From assembly GCF_019393635.1 (NCBI RefSeq), contig NC_057863.1:644277306-644341305 (forward strand): a stretch of DNA of 64,000 nt. The letters run 5' to 3'. The DNA is from Dromiciops gliroides (lineage: Eukaryota; Chordata; Mammalia; Microbiotheria; Microbiotheriidae). The position numbers were made by a program, and so were the translations under genes. The notes beneath the pieces were generated by a model. That model ran no database searches. It saw only the letters and a list, made by a program, of their open reading frames with translations, and was not told where the DNA came from. Below are positions 44,120 through 54,400 of the stretch, piece by piece (position 1 is the first letter of the stretch; every line of letters starts with the position of its first letter).

Positions 44120-45919
44120 CTTGCCCCTCTCTCTTTATCCCCTTCCCCTCCTACTTTCCTACAGGGCTAGAGAGATTACTCTACCCAATTGAGAGTGTGT
44201 ATGTTATTCCCTCCTTGAGCCAATGCTGATGAGATTGAGGTCTTTGAGCCAATTCTGATGAGTGTTAGGCTCATTTACTGCCCAGATTAAATGTTATTCC
44301 ACCCAGTTGGGTGTGTGTGTTAATCCTTCCTTGAGGCAACTCTGATGAGTTAAAGGTCTTTGAGCCTTTTCTGATGAGTGTAAAATTCATTTACTGCCCT
44401 TCTCCTCCCTCATCTATTCCCCGACTCCATAAGACTTTTCCTGTTTCTTTCATGTAGGATTTCACCTCTACCCTTCCCCCTCCCCCAGTGTATTCCCCTC
44501 ACCCCTCAATTTAACCCTAAATATGTCATCATAGGGCAGCTAGGTGATGCAGTGGACAAAGCATTCACCCTGGAACCAGGGGGATCCCAGCCAAAACCTG
44601 GCCTCAGACACAAGACAGTCACCCACTGCACGACCCTAGGTATGTCCCCCAACTCCAATGTTTTATGGTTCTCCAGGGTCTTGTATTTGAAAGTCAAATT
44701 TGCCATTCAGTTCAGGTCTTTTCATCACGAATACCTGAAAGTCCTCTTTTTCATTAAAGTCCCGTTTTTTCCTCTGAAATATTATGCTGAGTTTTGTTGG
44801 GTAGGTGATTTTTGGTTGTAATCCCAATTCCTTTGCCCTCTGGAATACCATATTCCATGCCCTCTGGTCCTTTAATGTAGAAGCTGCTAGATCTTGTGCT
44901 ATCCTGACTGGGGCTCCACAGTACTTGAATTCATTCTTTTTGGCAGCTTGCAATATTTTCTCCTTGACCTGAGAGGTCTGGAATTTGGCTATAATATTCC
45001 TAGGATTTTTATTTTTGGGATCTCTTTCTGGAGGTGATTGGTGGATTCTTTCAATTTCTATTTTAGCTTCTGCTTCTAGAATTTCAGGGCAATTTTCCCT
45101 GAGAATATCTTGGAAGATGATGTCTAAACTCTTTCCTTGATCATGGTTTTCAAGTAGACAAATAATTTTCAAATTATCTCTCCTGGACCCATTTTCCAGG
45201 TCAATAGTTTTTCCCAGAAGATTTTTCACATTTCCCTCTATGTTTTTATTCATTTAGATTTGCTTTATTGTGTCTTGGTTTCTCATACAGTCACTAGCTT
45301 CCATTTGTTCAATCCTAATTCTTAGGCAATTATTTTAATCAGAGAGCTTTTGTACCTCCTTTTCCATTTGACCAATTTGACTTTTCAAGCTGTTGACTTT
45401 TTTCTCATGTCTTTCCTGCATCACCCTTATTTCTCTTTCCATTTTTTCCTCTACCTCTCTAAGTTTATATTCAAAGTCCTTTTGAGTGCATCTATGGCCT
45501 AAGACCATAAAGCTTCTTGGAAGCTTTAGATATAGGGGCCCTGACGTTGACATCTTCCTCTGAGGGTGCACCTCGATCTTCCTTGTCACTAAAGAAACTT
45601 TCTATGGTCCTCACCTTTCTCTGTCTGCTCATCTTGCCTTTCTTTCACTTGACGTTTAGCTCCTTAAAGTGGGGCACTGTTTCCAGGCTGCACCATCCTA
45701 AGCTTCAGAAGTCCCAGGTGGTATGATTTAAGGAGGATCAGGTTCTTCACTCACCTGGCCTGTTCCCTGGTCCATAGATGACTCCAGACCAACTTGCTAA
45801 TCAACCATCTTTGTGGGTTATAGGCTTTCTTGACCTCTTTCAGCTTGGGATAGGGTAAGGGGAGCAGTTTGAGGCACTCTCAATATCTGGTCATTGTTTT
45901 TGGCTGAGGAAAGGGCACT

Positions 45920-46340
45920 TGTTGAAATGGAGGATGCTAGTGGATAGAACGCTGAACCTCGGGAAGACCTGAGTTCAAATCCTACCTCATCCACTTACCA
46001 GCCATGTGATCAAGTTTCCTTGACCTCTGCCTGCCTCAGTTTTCTCAATTATAAAATGAGGATAATAGCAACACTTAGCTCACAGGGTTGTTGTGAGGAT
46101 CAAATGAGATAATATTTGGCTTGCTAAGTCATGTCTTTTTTTTGTGGGGGGGGGGGAGTGCAATGAGGGTTAAGTGACTTGCCCAGGATCAGCTAGTAAG
46201 TGTCAAGTGTCTGAGGCTGAATTTGAACTCAGGTCCTCTTGAATCCAAGGCTGATGCTTTATCCACTGTGCCACCTAGCTGCCCCAGAGATAATATTTGG
46301 GCTTAGCTCAGTGCCTGGTCCATAGAAGACCCTTATTTCC
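45920..46340 (+). mobile_element. MIR-type old SINE split by a younger SINE
   Basis: 45925-46119 is MIR (AAATGAGGATAATAGCAACAC, GTTGTTGTGAGGATCAAATG); it resumes at 46287-46340 (TTAGCTCAGTGCCTGGTCC). GAGATAATATTTGG is present at both break points. Confidence 0.8.
46136..46286 (-). mobile_element. CORE-SINE, short type, inside MIR
   Basis: Inserted between the two GAGATAATATTTGG copies, with 16 extra bases on the tail side. Confidence 0.9.
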
Positions 46341-46389
46341 TTCTTTGCTTCCCCTTGGGCTAGGGAAGAAAAGAAATGGTCTTAGGAGC

Positions 46390-46900
46390 TGAGCTGGAGA
46401 GGATCCTACTCATGTCAGGCTCATGATGGGAGCCAGTCCGGGTGCCATCCCTCTTCCAGAGGAATCCCTCAGAATCCCATGATCTCAGAACTTCAAGAGA
46501 CACCAGAAGTCACCTAATCCAACTGTGTCTGAACAAGAAAGTCCCCTACCCCATCCCAACCCAGGGCCATTTAGTCTTTTATTGGAGGCTTGTACAGAAA
46601 TAATAGCTCTGATCCTTAGGGAGATTATCTTCATGCCAAGCCTAAATCTGCCTCCCTATTGGCAACTTCTACCCATTGGCCCAGGCACTGCCCCCCAGAG
46701 CACTTCACCCCCTTATCCAAGTGACGGCCACTCAAATACTTGGATCAGTGCTGTGCCCAAAAAGGGCCTGGATGCAATTATTCCCCATGTGACCCTAGAT
46801 AAATCACTTGATTACTCTTGGCTTCAGTTTACCCATCTGCAAAATGAGGGGGTTGGGCTAGCATGCCATCTGAGGTCCATTGGGAAATCTCAAGGAATCT
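46390..46900. other. Intergenic, mostly unassigned
   Basis: 46770-46900 is a MIR fragment (GTGACCCTAGATAAATCACTTGATTACTC, AAAATGAGGGGGTTGGGCTAG). Open frame at 46525 has no recognisable domain. Confidence 0.5.
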
Positions 46901-46904
46901 ATAA

Positions 46905-47077
46905 ATCTGTGTGTGTGTGTGGTTTTGTTTTTGTTTTTTTGTTGTGTGTGTGTGTGTTTTTTTTTTACAGGGCAATGAGGGTTAAGTGACTTGCCCAGGG
47001 TCTGAAGTCGGATTTGAACTCAGGTCCTCCTGAATCCAAGGCCGATGCTCTATCCACTGTGCCACCTAGCTGCCCCC
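46905..47077 (-). mobile_element. CORE-SINE, short type, with (TG)n tail region
   Basis: Body 46968-47077 lacks part of the CORE; a (GT)n/(T)n mix precedes the tail. CTATAAATCTG repeats at 46900 and 47077. Confidence 0.9.
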
Positions 47078-47380
47078 TATAAATCTGGTTTTAAAAATTG
47101 ATTTTCATATGGAATTCAATATAATTGGTCTCCTTTGTAATTCTACAAAGTTTATGCATTTAAAACATGATTCTGAGATGGGGTCTTTGCCAAGTTACCC
47201 AGAGTCCAGGACACAAAAAGGGCCAAGTTCTGGCCTCAATGATCTCAGAATTGCTATCTACCTGTAGATCTATGAGCACAGAAGTTACCATGGTCCATCT
47301 CTCCTTGCTTTTCTCCAGGTTAAGTATCCTCCAAGCCCTTCACCAGGCTTGCCAGCCTCTCTAGCTTAGCAATGTCTCTT

Positions 47381-47539
47381 TTTTTCCCCTTTTTTTTCTT
47401 TTGTGTGAGGCAATTGGGGTTAAGTGACTTGCCCAGGGTCACACAGCTAGTAAGTGTTAAGTGTCTGAGGCTGGATTTGAATTCAGGTCCTCCTGAATCC
47501 AGGGCCAGTGCTCTATCCACTGTGCCATCTATCTGCCCC
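47381..47539 (-). mobile_element. CORE-SINE, short type, with target-site duplication
   Basis: TTAGCAATGTCTCTT, exact, at 47366-47380 and 47540-47554. Confidence 0.95.
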
Positions 47540-47899
47540 TTAGCAATGTCTCTTATAATTGGGAGACCCTTTTGGAGCACTTGTTACCTCCCTGTGGAGG
47601 CTCTGGACATGCGCACTGACAGACAACCTAGTTGAGGACTGGGAAGGTCTACTAGGGCCTGCCAGTAATATCTTAGCCTGGCTCTACTTGTTGCGGATCA
47701 GATCCCTCAGTCCTTTGTGCTGAGACCCTCTAAAAAAGGTTGTTGTTGCAGACTTGCCTCCTCTCTTTTCTATTTTCTGAGCAGAGCATGATAGAGTTAA
47801 GAACTGACATGGGTCTGTATTGGATGGGGAATGGAATGTGGGGGAGAATCCTGTTCTATGAAGGAGCTACCTTGGGGCAGAGTTATTCTTGATCTTGTT

Positions 47900-48060
47900 T
47901 ATTCGTATTTGTTTGCTTGTTCTCTCCCCTGTTAGATTGTGAAATTCTTAAGAGTTGAGAGCAGAGGCTATCTTTTGCCTCTTTTTGTATCCCCAGTTCT
48001 TAGCACAGTGCCTGGCACATAGTAGGCACTTAATAAATGTTTATTTACTGACTGACTGAA
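47900..48060 (+). mobile_element. L2 3' end
   Basis: AGAGCAGAGGCTATCTTTTGCC...TCTTAGCACAGTGCCTGGCACATAG...CACTTAATAAATGTTTATT: clear L2 terminus. Confidence 0.8.
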
Positions 48061-48915
48061 GTACATGGTAGTTGTATGTGCTCTCACACTGAAATGGCAG
48101 CCTGGGAGAGGGGACCTCCATGGTCAGGTAGTGAGAGTTACTGAACCCAGCCCTATGGTGAAAGAGAAGGTGAGGTCCTGAACATTGCTGGGAACTCTAG
48201 CAATCTGCAGTTTGAGAATTCCAGAACCTACCCTTCTAGGGAGAGAGAGAGGAGATAGAATACCTTGTAGCCTCAGAGAGGAAGGGATCCCAGGCTCTAG
48301 TCTTCTAGTGAAAGAAAGGGGAGATCAGGCATTGTGCCAGCCTCTTGGAAAGGAGAGGACCACTCTGGCAGCTCCAGGGGCTGGAAGAGCAGGAGGGGAA
48401 AAAGCTACAACTGGGGGCTGGACTTCAACCTCTGCTATTGCTGCAGCTCAGACAGTATAAGTCCACTGGGAAGGGGTTTACTTTTCTCACAATCTCAAGC
48501 TCATTTTTCTTCTGTTTTGAACCTAAGCTCTTAGGGTAATTCCATATAAAGCTAGAGGCCTATAAACACCTTTGGGGTAGGTACAAGCTGGACTAAATGG
48601 AATGTTGGGAGGATTGTTGCTCAAATTACACCAAGTTCATTTTCCTTTTGAGGGAAGTCTAAACCACTAGGTGGTGCTAAGAGCCTGGAGGATTCTATAA
48701 GACTCTGACGTAGGACTCATCAAGATGTGTTGAAAAATTGTCTTGATTATTTAGGGGCTAATTTGAATCTTTTCTGTTTTCTGTACATTATGTGGAATGA
48801 AATAAATGCTGTCCTATACCAACTATATTTTTTACCTTGAGTGCTTGTACAGGGACTGGGAACCTTTTATCCATAGTTATGAGCTCTATAAACACTATAA
48901 TCTGAGATTTCCAAA
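48061..48915. other. Intergenic, unassigned
   Basis: Short overlapping open frames at 48185-48540 show no domain. No exon-like signal. Confidence 0.45.
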
Positions 48916-48917
48916 AG

Positions 48918-49165
48918 ACATTCTTGTTCAGTCATATCTGACTCTTTGTGACCTCATTTGGGATTTTCTTGGAAAAAGTACTGGAGTTGTTTGTCATTTC
49001 CTTCTCCAGTTCATTTTAAAGATGAGAAAACTGAGGCAAACAGGGTTAAGTGACTTGCCCAGGGTCACACAGCTAGTAAGTGTCTGAGGCCAGGTTTGAA
49101 CTCAAGAAGATGAGTCTTCCTGATTCTAAACCCAACATTCCATCCACGGTACCACCTGGTCCCTA
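48918..49165 (-). mobile_element. SINE, long type
   Basis: TTCAGTCATATCTGACTCTTTGTGACC start (reversed RTE-like tail) and GTACCACCTGGTCCC head; slightly extended near AAGAAGATGAGTC. Confidence 0.85.
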
Positions 49166-49186
49166 TCCCTATACTAATAGGCTCTT

Positions 49187-49339
49187 TTTTTTTTTTTTTT
49201 TAGTGAGGCAATTGGGGTTAAGTGACTTGCCCAGGGTCACACAGCTAGTAAGTGTTAAGTGTCTGAGGCTGGATTTGAACTCAGGTACTCCTGACTCCAG
49301 GGCCAGTGCTCTATCTACTGTGCCATCTAGCTGCCCCCT
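49187..49339 (-). mobile_element. CORE-SINE, short type, with target-site duplication
   Basis: ACTAATAGGCTCTT, exact, at 49173-49186 and 49340-49353. Confidence 0.95.
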
Positions 49340-49359
49340 ACTAATAGGCTCTTAATTTT

Positions 49360-50110
49360 TTGTTGTATTGAATGGAATTGCATGTGGTTTGATGGAAAGT
49401 GGATTTGGTTTGGAGTCAGAGTCCCTGGGTTCAAATCCACTGCCCTGACTAAAGAAACCCTAGTTGGGGACAAAATGAGTCACAGAAATATAACCTTTTT
49501 GTTCCAAGATTGGACTCAATCCATGTGTTGCTGTATTGTTGGTTATGTCATTAAGCTATAGTGTCAAGAAGTAAATAAACACAACACTCTGGGTTTGGTC
49601 CCCCTAGAACAGAGAACCAACTATCTCCACCCTCATTCTGGACACTATGTCTTTGGTAATTCTATTTGAGTCCTCATTAGCTTCTTTGGCACTGCCATGA
49701 TACCTTGCTGACTCATTTGGAGCTTGGACTAACCTCCTCATAGCTTTTCCACACGAGCTGTTGTGTCAACTCTATTCTACACTCATGGAGTTGATTTTTT
49801 TTTGAAACCAAAGTGCAGGACGTAATATTTTGTCCCTATTAAATTTCACCATCATAGATTTATCCTATCATTTCAGCTAGTTAAGACTTTTTGAGTCTCA
49901 ATTCTGTTATCCAGCTGGTTTGTTCTCTACTCCTGATTTGGGTCTTCTACAAATCTGAGCAGCTGTTCTATGCCTTCACCCAAGTCCCCAGGGATAAACA
50001 TGTTGAATAGTAGGGTGACAAGAACAGAACTATAGAGCACTCCAATGCAAGATTCCTTCCAAGATGGCTTGTACCTATTCATGACTATTCTTTGGATCCA
50101 AGCATTCATA
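49360..50110. other. Intergenic, unassigned
   Basis: 49380-49450 has a MIR-like phrase (GGAGTCAGAGTCCCTGGGTTCAAATCC). The rest (about 49640-50110) resembles an old LINE (AGAGCACTCCAATGCAAG), not named. Confidence 0.4.
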
Positions 50111-50305
50111 GGGCCACAGGATCATAGATTTTGATTGAGGTCATTGAGCCCAAACCTGTTCTTTGACAGATGAGGAGACTGAGTTCCAGAGAGGGGAAGT
50201 GACTTACCCAGGGTCAGATAGCTAGCAAGTGTTGGAGGGAGCATTTGAACTCTGGTCTTCCTGACTCCAAGCTCTGTGATGAACCCACTGCACCACCCTA
50301 ACTTT
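50110..50305 (-). mobile_element. MIR-type old SINE
   Basis: GATGAGGAGACTGAGTTCCAGAGAGGGG, AGTGACTTACCCAGGGTCAGATAGCT. Confidence 0.8.
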
Positions 50306-50439
50306 AACCCAGAGCTGAGTCTACCTGACTTCTCTCTTATATAGTCCACATCTCTTCTTCCTCGTATTTCCCCCTACCTAGGGTCATCTCTTCATCCCTC
50401 TTGCTGCTGGATACAACCTGACTGCCCCCTTTTTGGTTA

Positions 50440-50800
50440 TTCAGTTTTTTCAGTTGTGTCTGACTTTTGTGGACCCCATTTGGGGTTTTATTGGCAAAAT
50501 TTCTGGAGTGTTTTGCCATTTCCCTCTCCAGCTCATTTTTTTTTTTGAGGTGATAGTGGTTTTTTTTTTTTTTAGTTATCAACATTTGTTTTTATTAGAT
50601 TTCTAATTCTGAATTTTTTTCTCTCTCTCCCTTCCCTCCTCCCTTCCAGCTCATTTTATAGATGATGAAACTGTGGCCAACAGGGAGAAATGACTTGCCC
50701 AGGATCACATGGATAGTAAGTGTCTGAGGCCAGATTTAAAGTTAGGAAAATGAGACATCAGGTCTGGTTACTCTATCCACTATGTGCACCTAGCTGCCCC
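50440..50800 (-). mobile_element. SINE, long type, split by an L1 3' end
   Basis: Long SINE body at 50440-50540 and 50646-50800. The middle (50545-50645) is a truncated L1 3' tail (AACATTTGTTTTTATTAG). TCCAGCTCATTTT is repeated at the two junctions, its target duplication. Confidence 0.8.
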
Positions 50801-50949
50801 CTACACAGTAAATTCCCGCCAAGTAAATTCCTTCCCCTCTCTTGGCCTCGATTTTCCTATCTGTATATAGACAGGATTGGCCATTAATAGATCAGATGTT
50901 TGTTGATAATAACATAACCTAACTCTTCCTCCTAAAGGAATCTTCCTCT

Positions 50950-51135
50950 GTAATAGGAGAACTGGAAAGAGACACACAGAGATACAGGAATAGAGACGGA
51001 GACATAATCATAGAGAGACATAGGAAAAGAGAGATAAAGAAAGAGATGGACGCAGAGAAAGATTTATGGATAGTGAGAGGAAAGAGCCAGAGAGCCAGAG
51101 ACAGACAGAAAGAGACAAAGAGAGTCAGAGACTAA
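50950..51135 (+). repeat. GA-rich tract
   Basis: GAGACACACAGAGATACAGG, AGAGAGACATAGG units, just downstream of CYP2A. Confidence 0.85.
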
Positions 51136-51368
51136 GGTAAAACTGGCCACAAGCGAGTGGTATGATGCAAGGCAAAACTCTCATTTGTAAGCTAAGAGAC
51201 TTCCAGTCTCAGCTTTTCCCTTGGCTTTCTGTATGACCTATGACAAGTCACTTCCCAGCAGTCACCTCATCTGTAACCTGAAGGAATTGTATTCAGTGAC
51301 ATCTGATCTGTATCCCAGCTTCCAGGAGCTAACCAGAGGAGCAGAGAGAGCTGCCTGGTGGCTCAGAC

Positions 51369-51374
51369 TTTATT
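51369..51374 (-). terminator. CYP2A: Poly(A) signal AATAAA of CYP2A
   Basis: Minus strand AATAAA lies 76 bases beyond the CYP2A stop codon, giving a short 3' UTR. No other AATAAA lies closer to the stop on this strand. Confidence 0.7.
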
Positions 51375-51449
51375 AATACATTATCTGCCACTCCACCCAG
51401 GAGTTGCCCAGGCTCCTCCTGCTTCAGCTGCAGCTGCATGGGCTCAGCC

Positions 51450-54400
51450 TCATCCTCGGGGCAGGAATGAGATGGTGTAGTTGCGGGGGATGGTGGCAAA
51501 GCCCACCATCTTGGGAGAGATATCAATGGCTTCTTTCGGGATTGGAGACTGGAAGCGAAAGTTCTGCAGGATGGTGGTGAGGAAGAGGAAGAGCTCCATT
51601 CTGGCCAAGCCTTCACCAAAACAGTAACGTTTGCCTGGAGAACCAGAGTCAGAGATGGTCAGGGTGGGGAGGGACTGTCAGAGCTGGGAGGGGTCTTAGA
51701 AGAAAGAATGTCAGTCCTGGGCCCTCCCAGCAGGTAAGGGTCCTTCTTTAGAACAGAGAATGTTAGAGCTGGGAGGAAACTAGAAGGCTGATAGTAAATT
51801 AGATATTGACTAACTGTGACTTTGGGTAAGTCTCTTTCCCTCTCTCATCCTCAAAATGAGATCTTTGGACTCTATGGCCCCTAAAGTCACTTCTAGCCTT
51901 AAGCCTATTATCCCTCAGGACAAAAAGAATGTGCCAGAACCAGAAAGGACCTTAAAATATGGAAAAATCATAGCTGGAAGGGTCCTTAGGACAGAGATTG
52001 TCAGCATTGGGAGAGAACTTAGAAAAAGACAAGTAGCACAGAACACATTTGGGTCTTGTGCCAAAAAAGACTTCCTCCAGTAAGCTCATCTTTAGCAAGT
52101 ACAGATCTTGGAAACCTCCTACTTTATCTAATTCTTCCTGCTAATTGTCTGCTGTGCTTTTGTTGTTTTTAAGTTGATGAAGGACCACAATTAATATCTA
52201 CTAAATTTCCATGCCCTAAGTCAATGCCTCATTGCCACACCTTAGGTATGGGTCTGTCTAGGGCCCATGGAGTTGCTCTTTTTCCTCAACCTTCCTACAA
52301 TTCCTTCTCAGCAGAGCCCTCTTACCTCCTTTGAAGAGAAAATGCAAGCCATCCCTTGTGAGATCCCTTTTCTAACCTGTGGAACACATCAGAAGCTGTC
52401 TACACTATGCTCTAGTCTCTCTGTCTTTGTTCCATGGTCTGTCAAAGAGGTGGCCCTCCTCCTTCCTGTTCCCTTGATCCCCTCACTCCCAATCTCACAG
52501 AATTCCCCATCTGGATTTCTGCATTCTAAAAAAAACTGTCCGATTTGCTGTTGCCCAAATTGATCTTTTGATTTTCATCTAAAAAGCTCCTTAACTGGAG
52601 TGTTCTCCCTCTTCCTTCTCAGGCTCCTTAACTTCCTTCTAAGTAACCTTTGTTGTCACCTCCAACAGGAAGCCTTTCCTGATTCTCTTCTTGCCAGTAT
52701 TCTCCACTTGTAAATTAACTTGTAATAACTTATCTACCTAAATTTGATCCCTTCCTTGAATGTGAACTCCTTGAGGGCAGGGACCATTTTTCCTTGTCTT
52801 TGACTGCTCAACCCCCAAGTACTTATTGGGTTGAATGTTTGAATTTAGAAGGACCTGAAACATCATCTAGTCCAACGTTCTCATTTTACAAATGAGGGAA
52901 CTGAGGCCTAGAAAGGGAAGAAATTGGACCAAAATTACAGGCTCATAGAATCCCAAGATGATAGATGCTGAGCTGGAAGGGACCTCAGAGACCCTTGAAT
53001 CTCAGGCCTGAATTTCACAGATAATAAAACTGAGGCCTAGGGAGATGAAGTGATTTGCTCAAGGTCACCCAGGTAGGAAGCTTTAGAGATGGAACTTGGC
53101 CAAGGGCCTCTGACTCTAGGGCCAGGGCTCTTTCTAGTGAATGTACTTCTTCCTCAAAGAAGGAGGGAACACTTTGTCTTGTGGTCTAGACAGACCCATA
53201 CTAGGGTTTGAAAATGGGGCACTGACACATTGACTTAGTGAGATCTGGGGGACATACTTTCTTAGCCCCATAGACACAGCCTCTCCAGAACCATGCCACC
53301 TACCCACCCACCCACCTACTCATCCACTCCCACTTAAGAAGCTTGATCAAGTGAAATTGACCTGAGGAGTAGCAGGATGAATTGAGAGTAGACTGGAGGA
53401 AAGGAAGTGAGGACCAGGCTCAGGCCACAATAGTTGAACTTAGAATGAGTTGGGAGTCATGAAGGCAAAAAGAAAAGGCTTTCCTGCTCACCAATAGAGA
53501 AGGGGACGAAGGCATCGCTCTTCTTGAACTGACCCTTTTCATCCAGGAAGTGTTGGGGGTTGAAGGCTTCAGGGCAGGCAAAGAAGTTGCGGTCCCTGAG
53601 TACTGAGCCCAGAATAGGATAAACTTCTGTGCCCTAGAGTTAGGGTGAGAGAGGACAACAAAGGAAATGAGAGATGAAGTGGAGAGAGATGAGGACAGGA
53701 AGAGGGGGAGACAAAGACAGGAGGAGAGAAAAAAAAAGAGATAGGAAGAGAAGCTTGAAAGACAGACAGACACAGATAGAAAGACACAGAGAGAGAGACA
53801 GAGAAAGACAGTGAGAAAATATTTTGCTTCTGAGATGATAAGGTTATATAGTGAATTGATAGCTAATCTCAGAGGCAAGAAGACCAGGGTTCAAGTTATA
53901 TCCAACACATACTGGCTATGTAACTCTGGGCAAGTCACTTAACCTTAAGACTGTAATTTACAGAGAAAGTATCAACCTAAATCAGCAGAGGGAGTTCCCT
54001 ATATCAATGAAAGCCTAAGTCCAGTCATCATACTTATATTTTTTATCCAATTATACAAGCATATGTTGTTTGCTCCAATAGAACATAGGCTCCTTAAAGG
54101 CAGGTACTGTTTCATCTTTGTCTTTGTATTCCTGTCACTAAATTCTAGTATCTTGAACATAATAAGCCCTCCATCAACTTTAGTGATTGAAGGGTTGATT
54201 GACTGAGAAAATTAATAATGGTTGAATTATAGTAACAACATCAACAATGATAATCTTAAGTGTGGTGGGAGGAGGTGTTGGTCAGAATACCCCTAATCAA
54301 TGGATTTCCCCCTTCCCCAGTTCAGTTGCATCAGAAGGGGCAAGTCAAAAAGATAACAAGGATTTTCACTTTGTTACCCCTTAAAGTGTGAAAATATTCT

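Larger units (their letters stand above)
43262..45830 (-). mobile_element. ORF1-only (HAL1-like) LINE, nearly full layout
   Basis: From 5' to 3' on the minus strand: 5' UTR (45830-45600), ORF1 coiled coil (45590-45335, VREVEEKMER-type and ERHEKKVNSLKSQIGQMEKE), ORF1 RNA-binding and C-terminal domains (45253-44663, open for 196 codons: RIHQSPPERDPKNKNPRNII, VKEKILQAAKKNEFKY, TYPTKLSIIFQRKKRDF), an antisense SINE-like segment (44651-44532), the purine-rich module (44530-43800, holding a later SINE), and the 3' end (43780-43262). No ORF2 reverse transcriptase is present. HAL1 elements of this plan are known in mammals. ORF1 has a frame break near 45260-45340. Confidence 0.8.
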
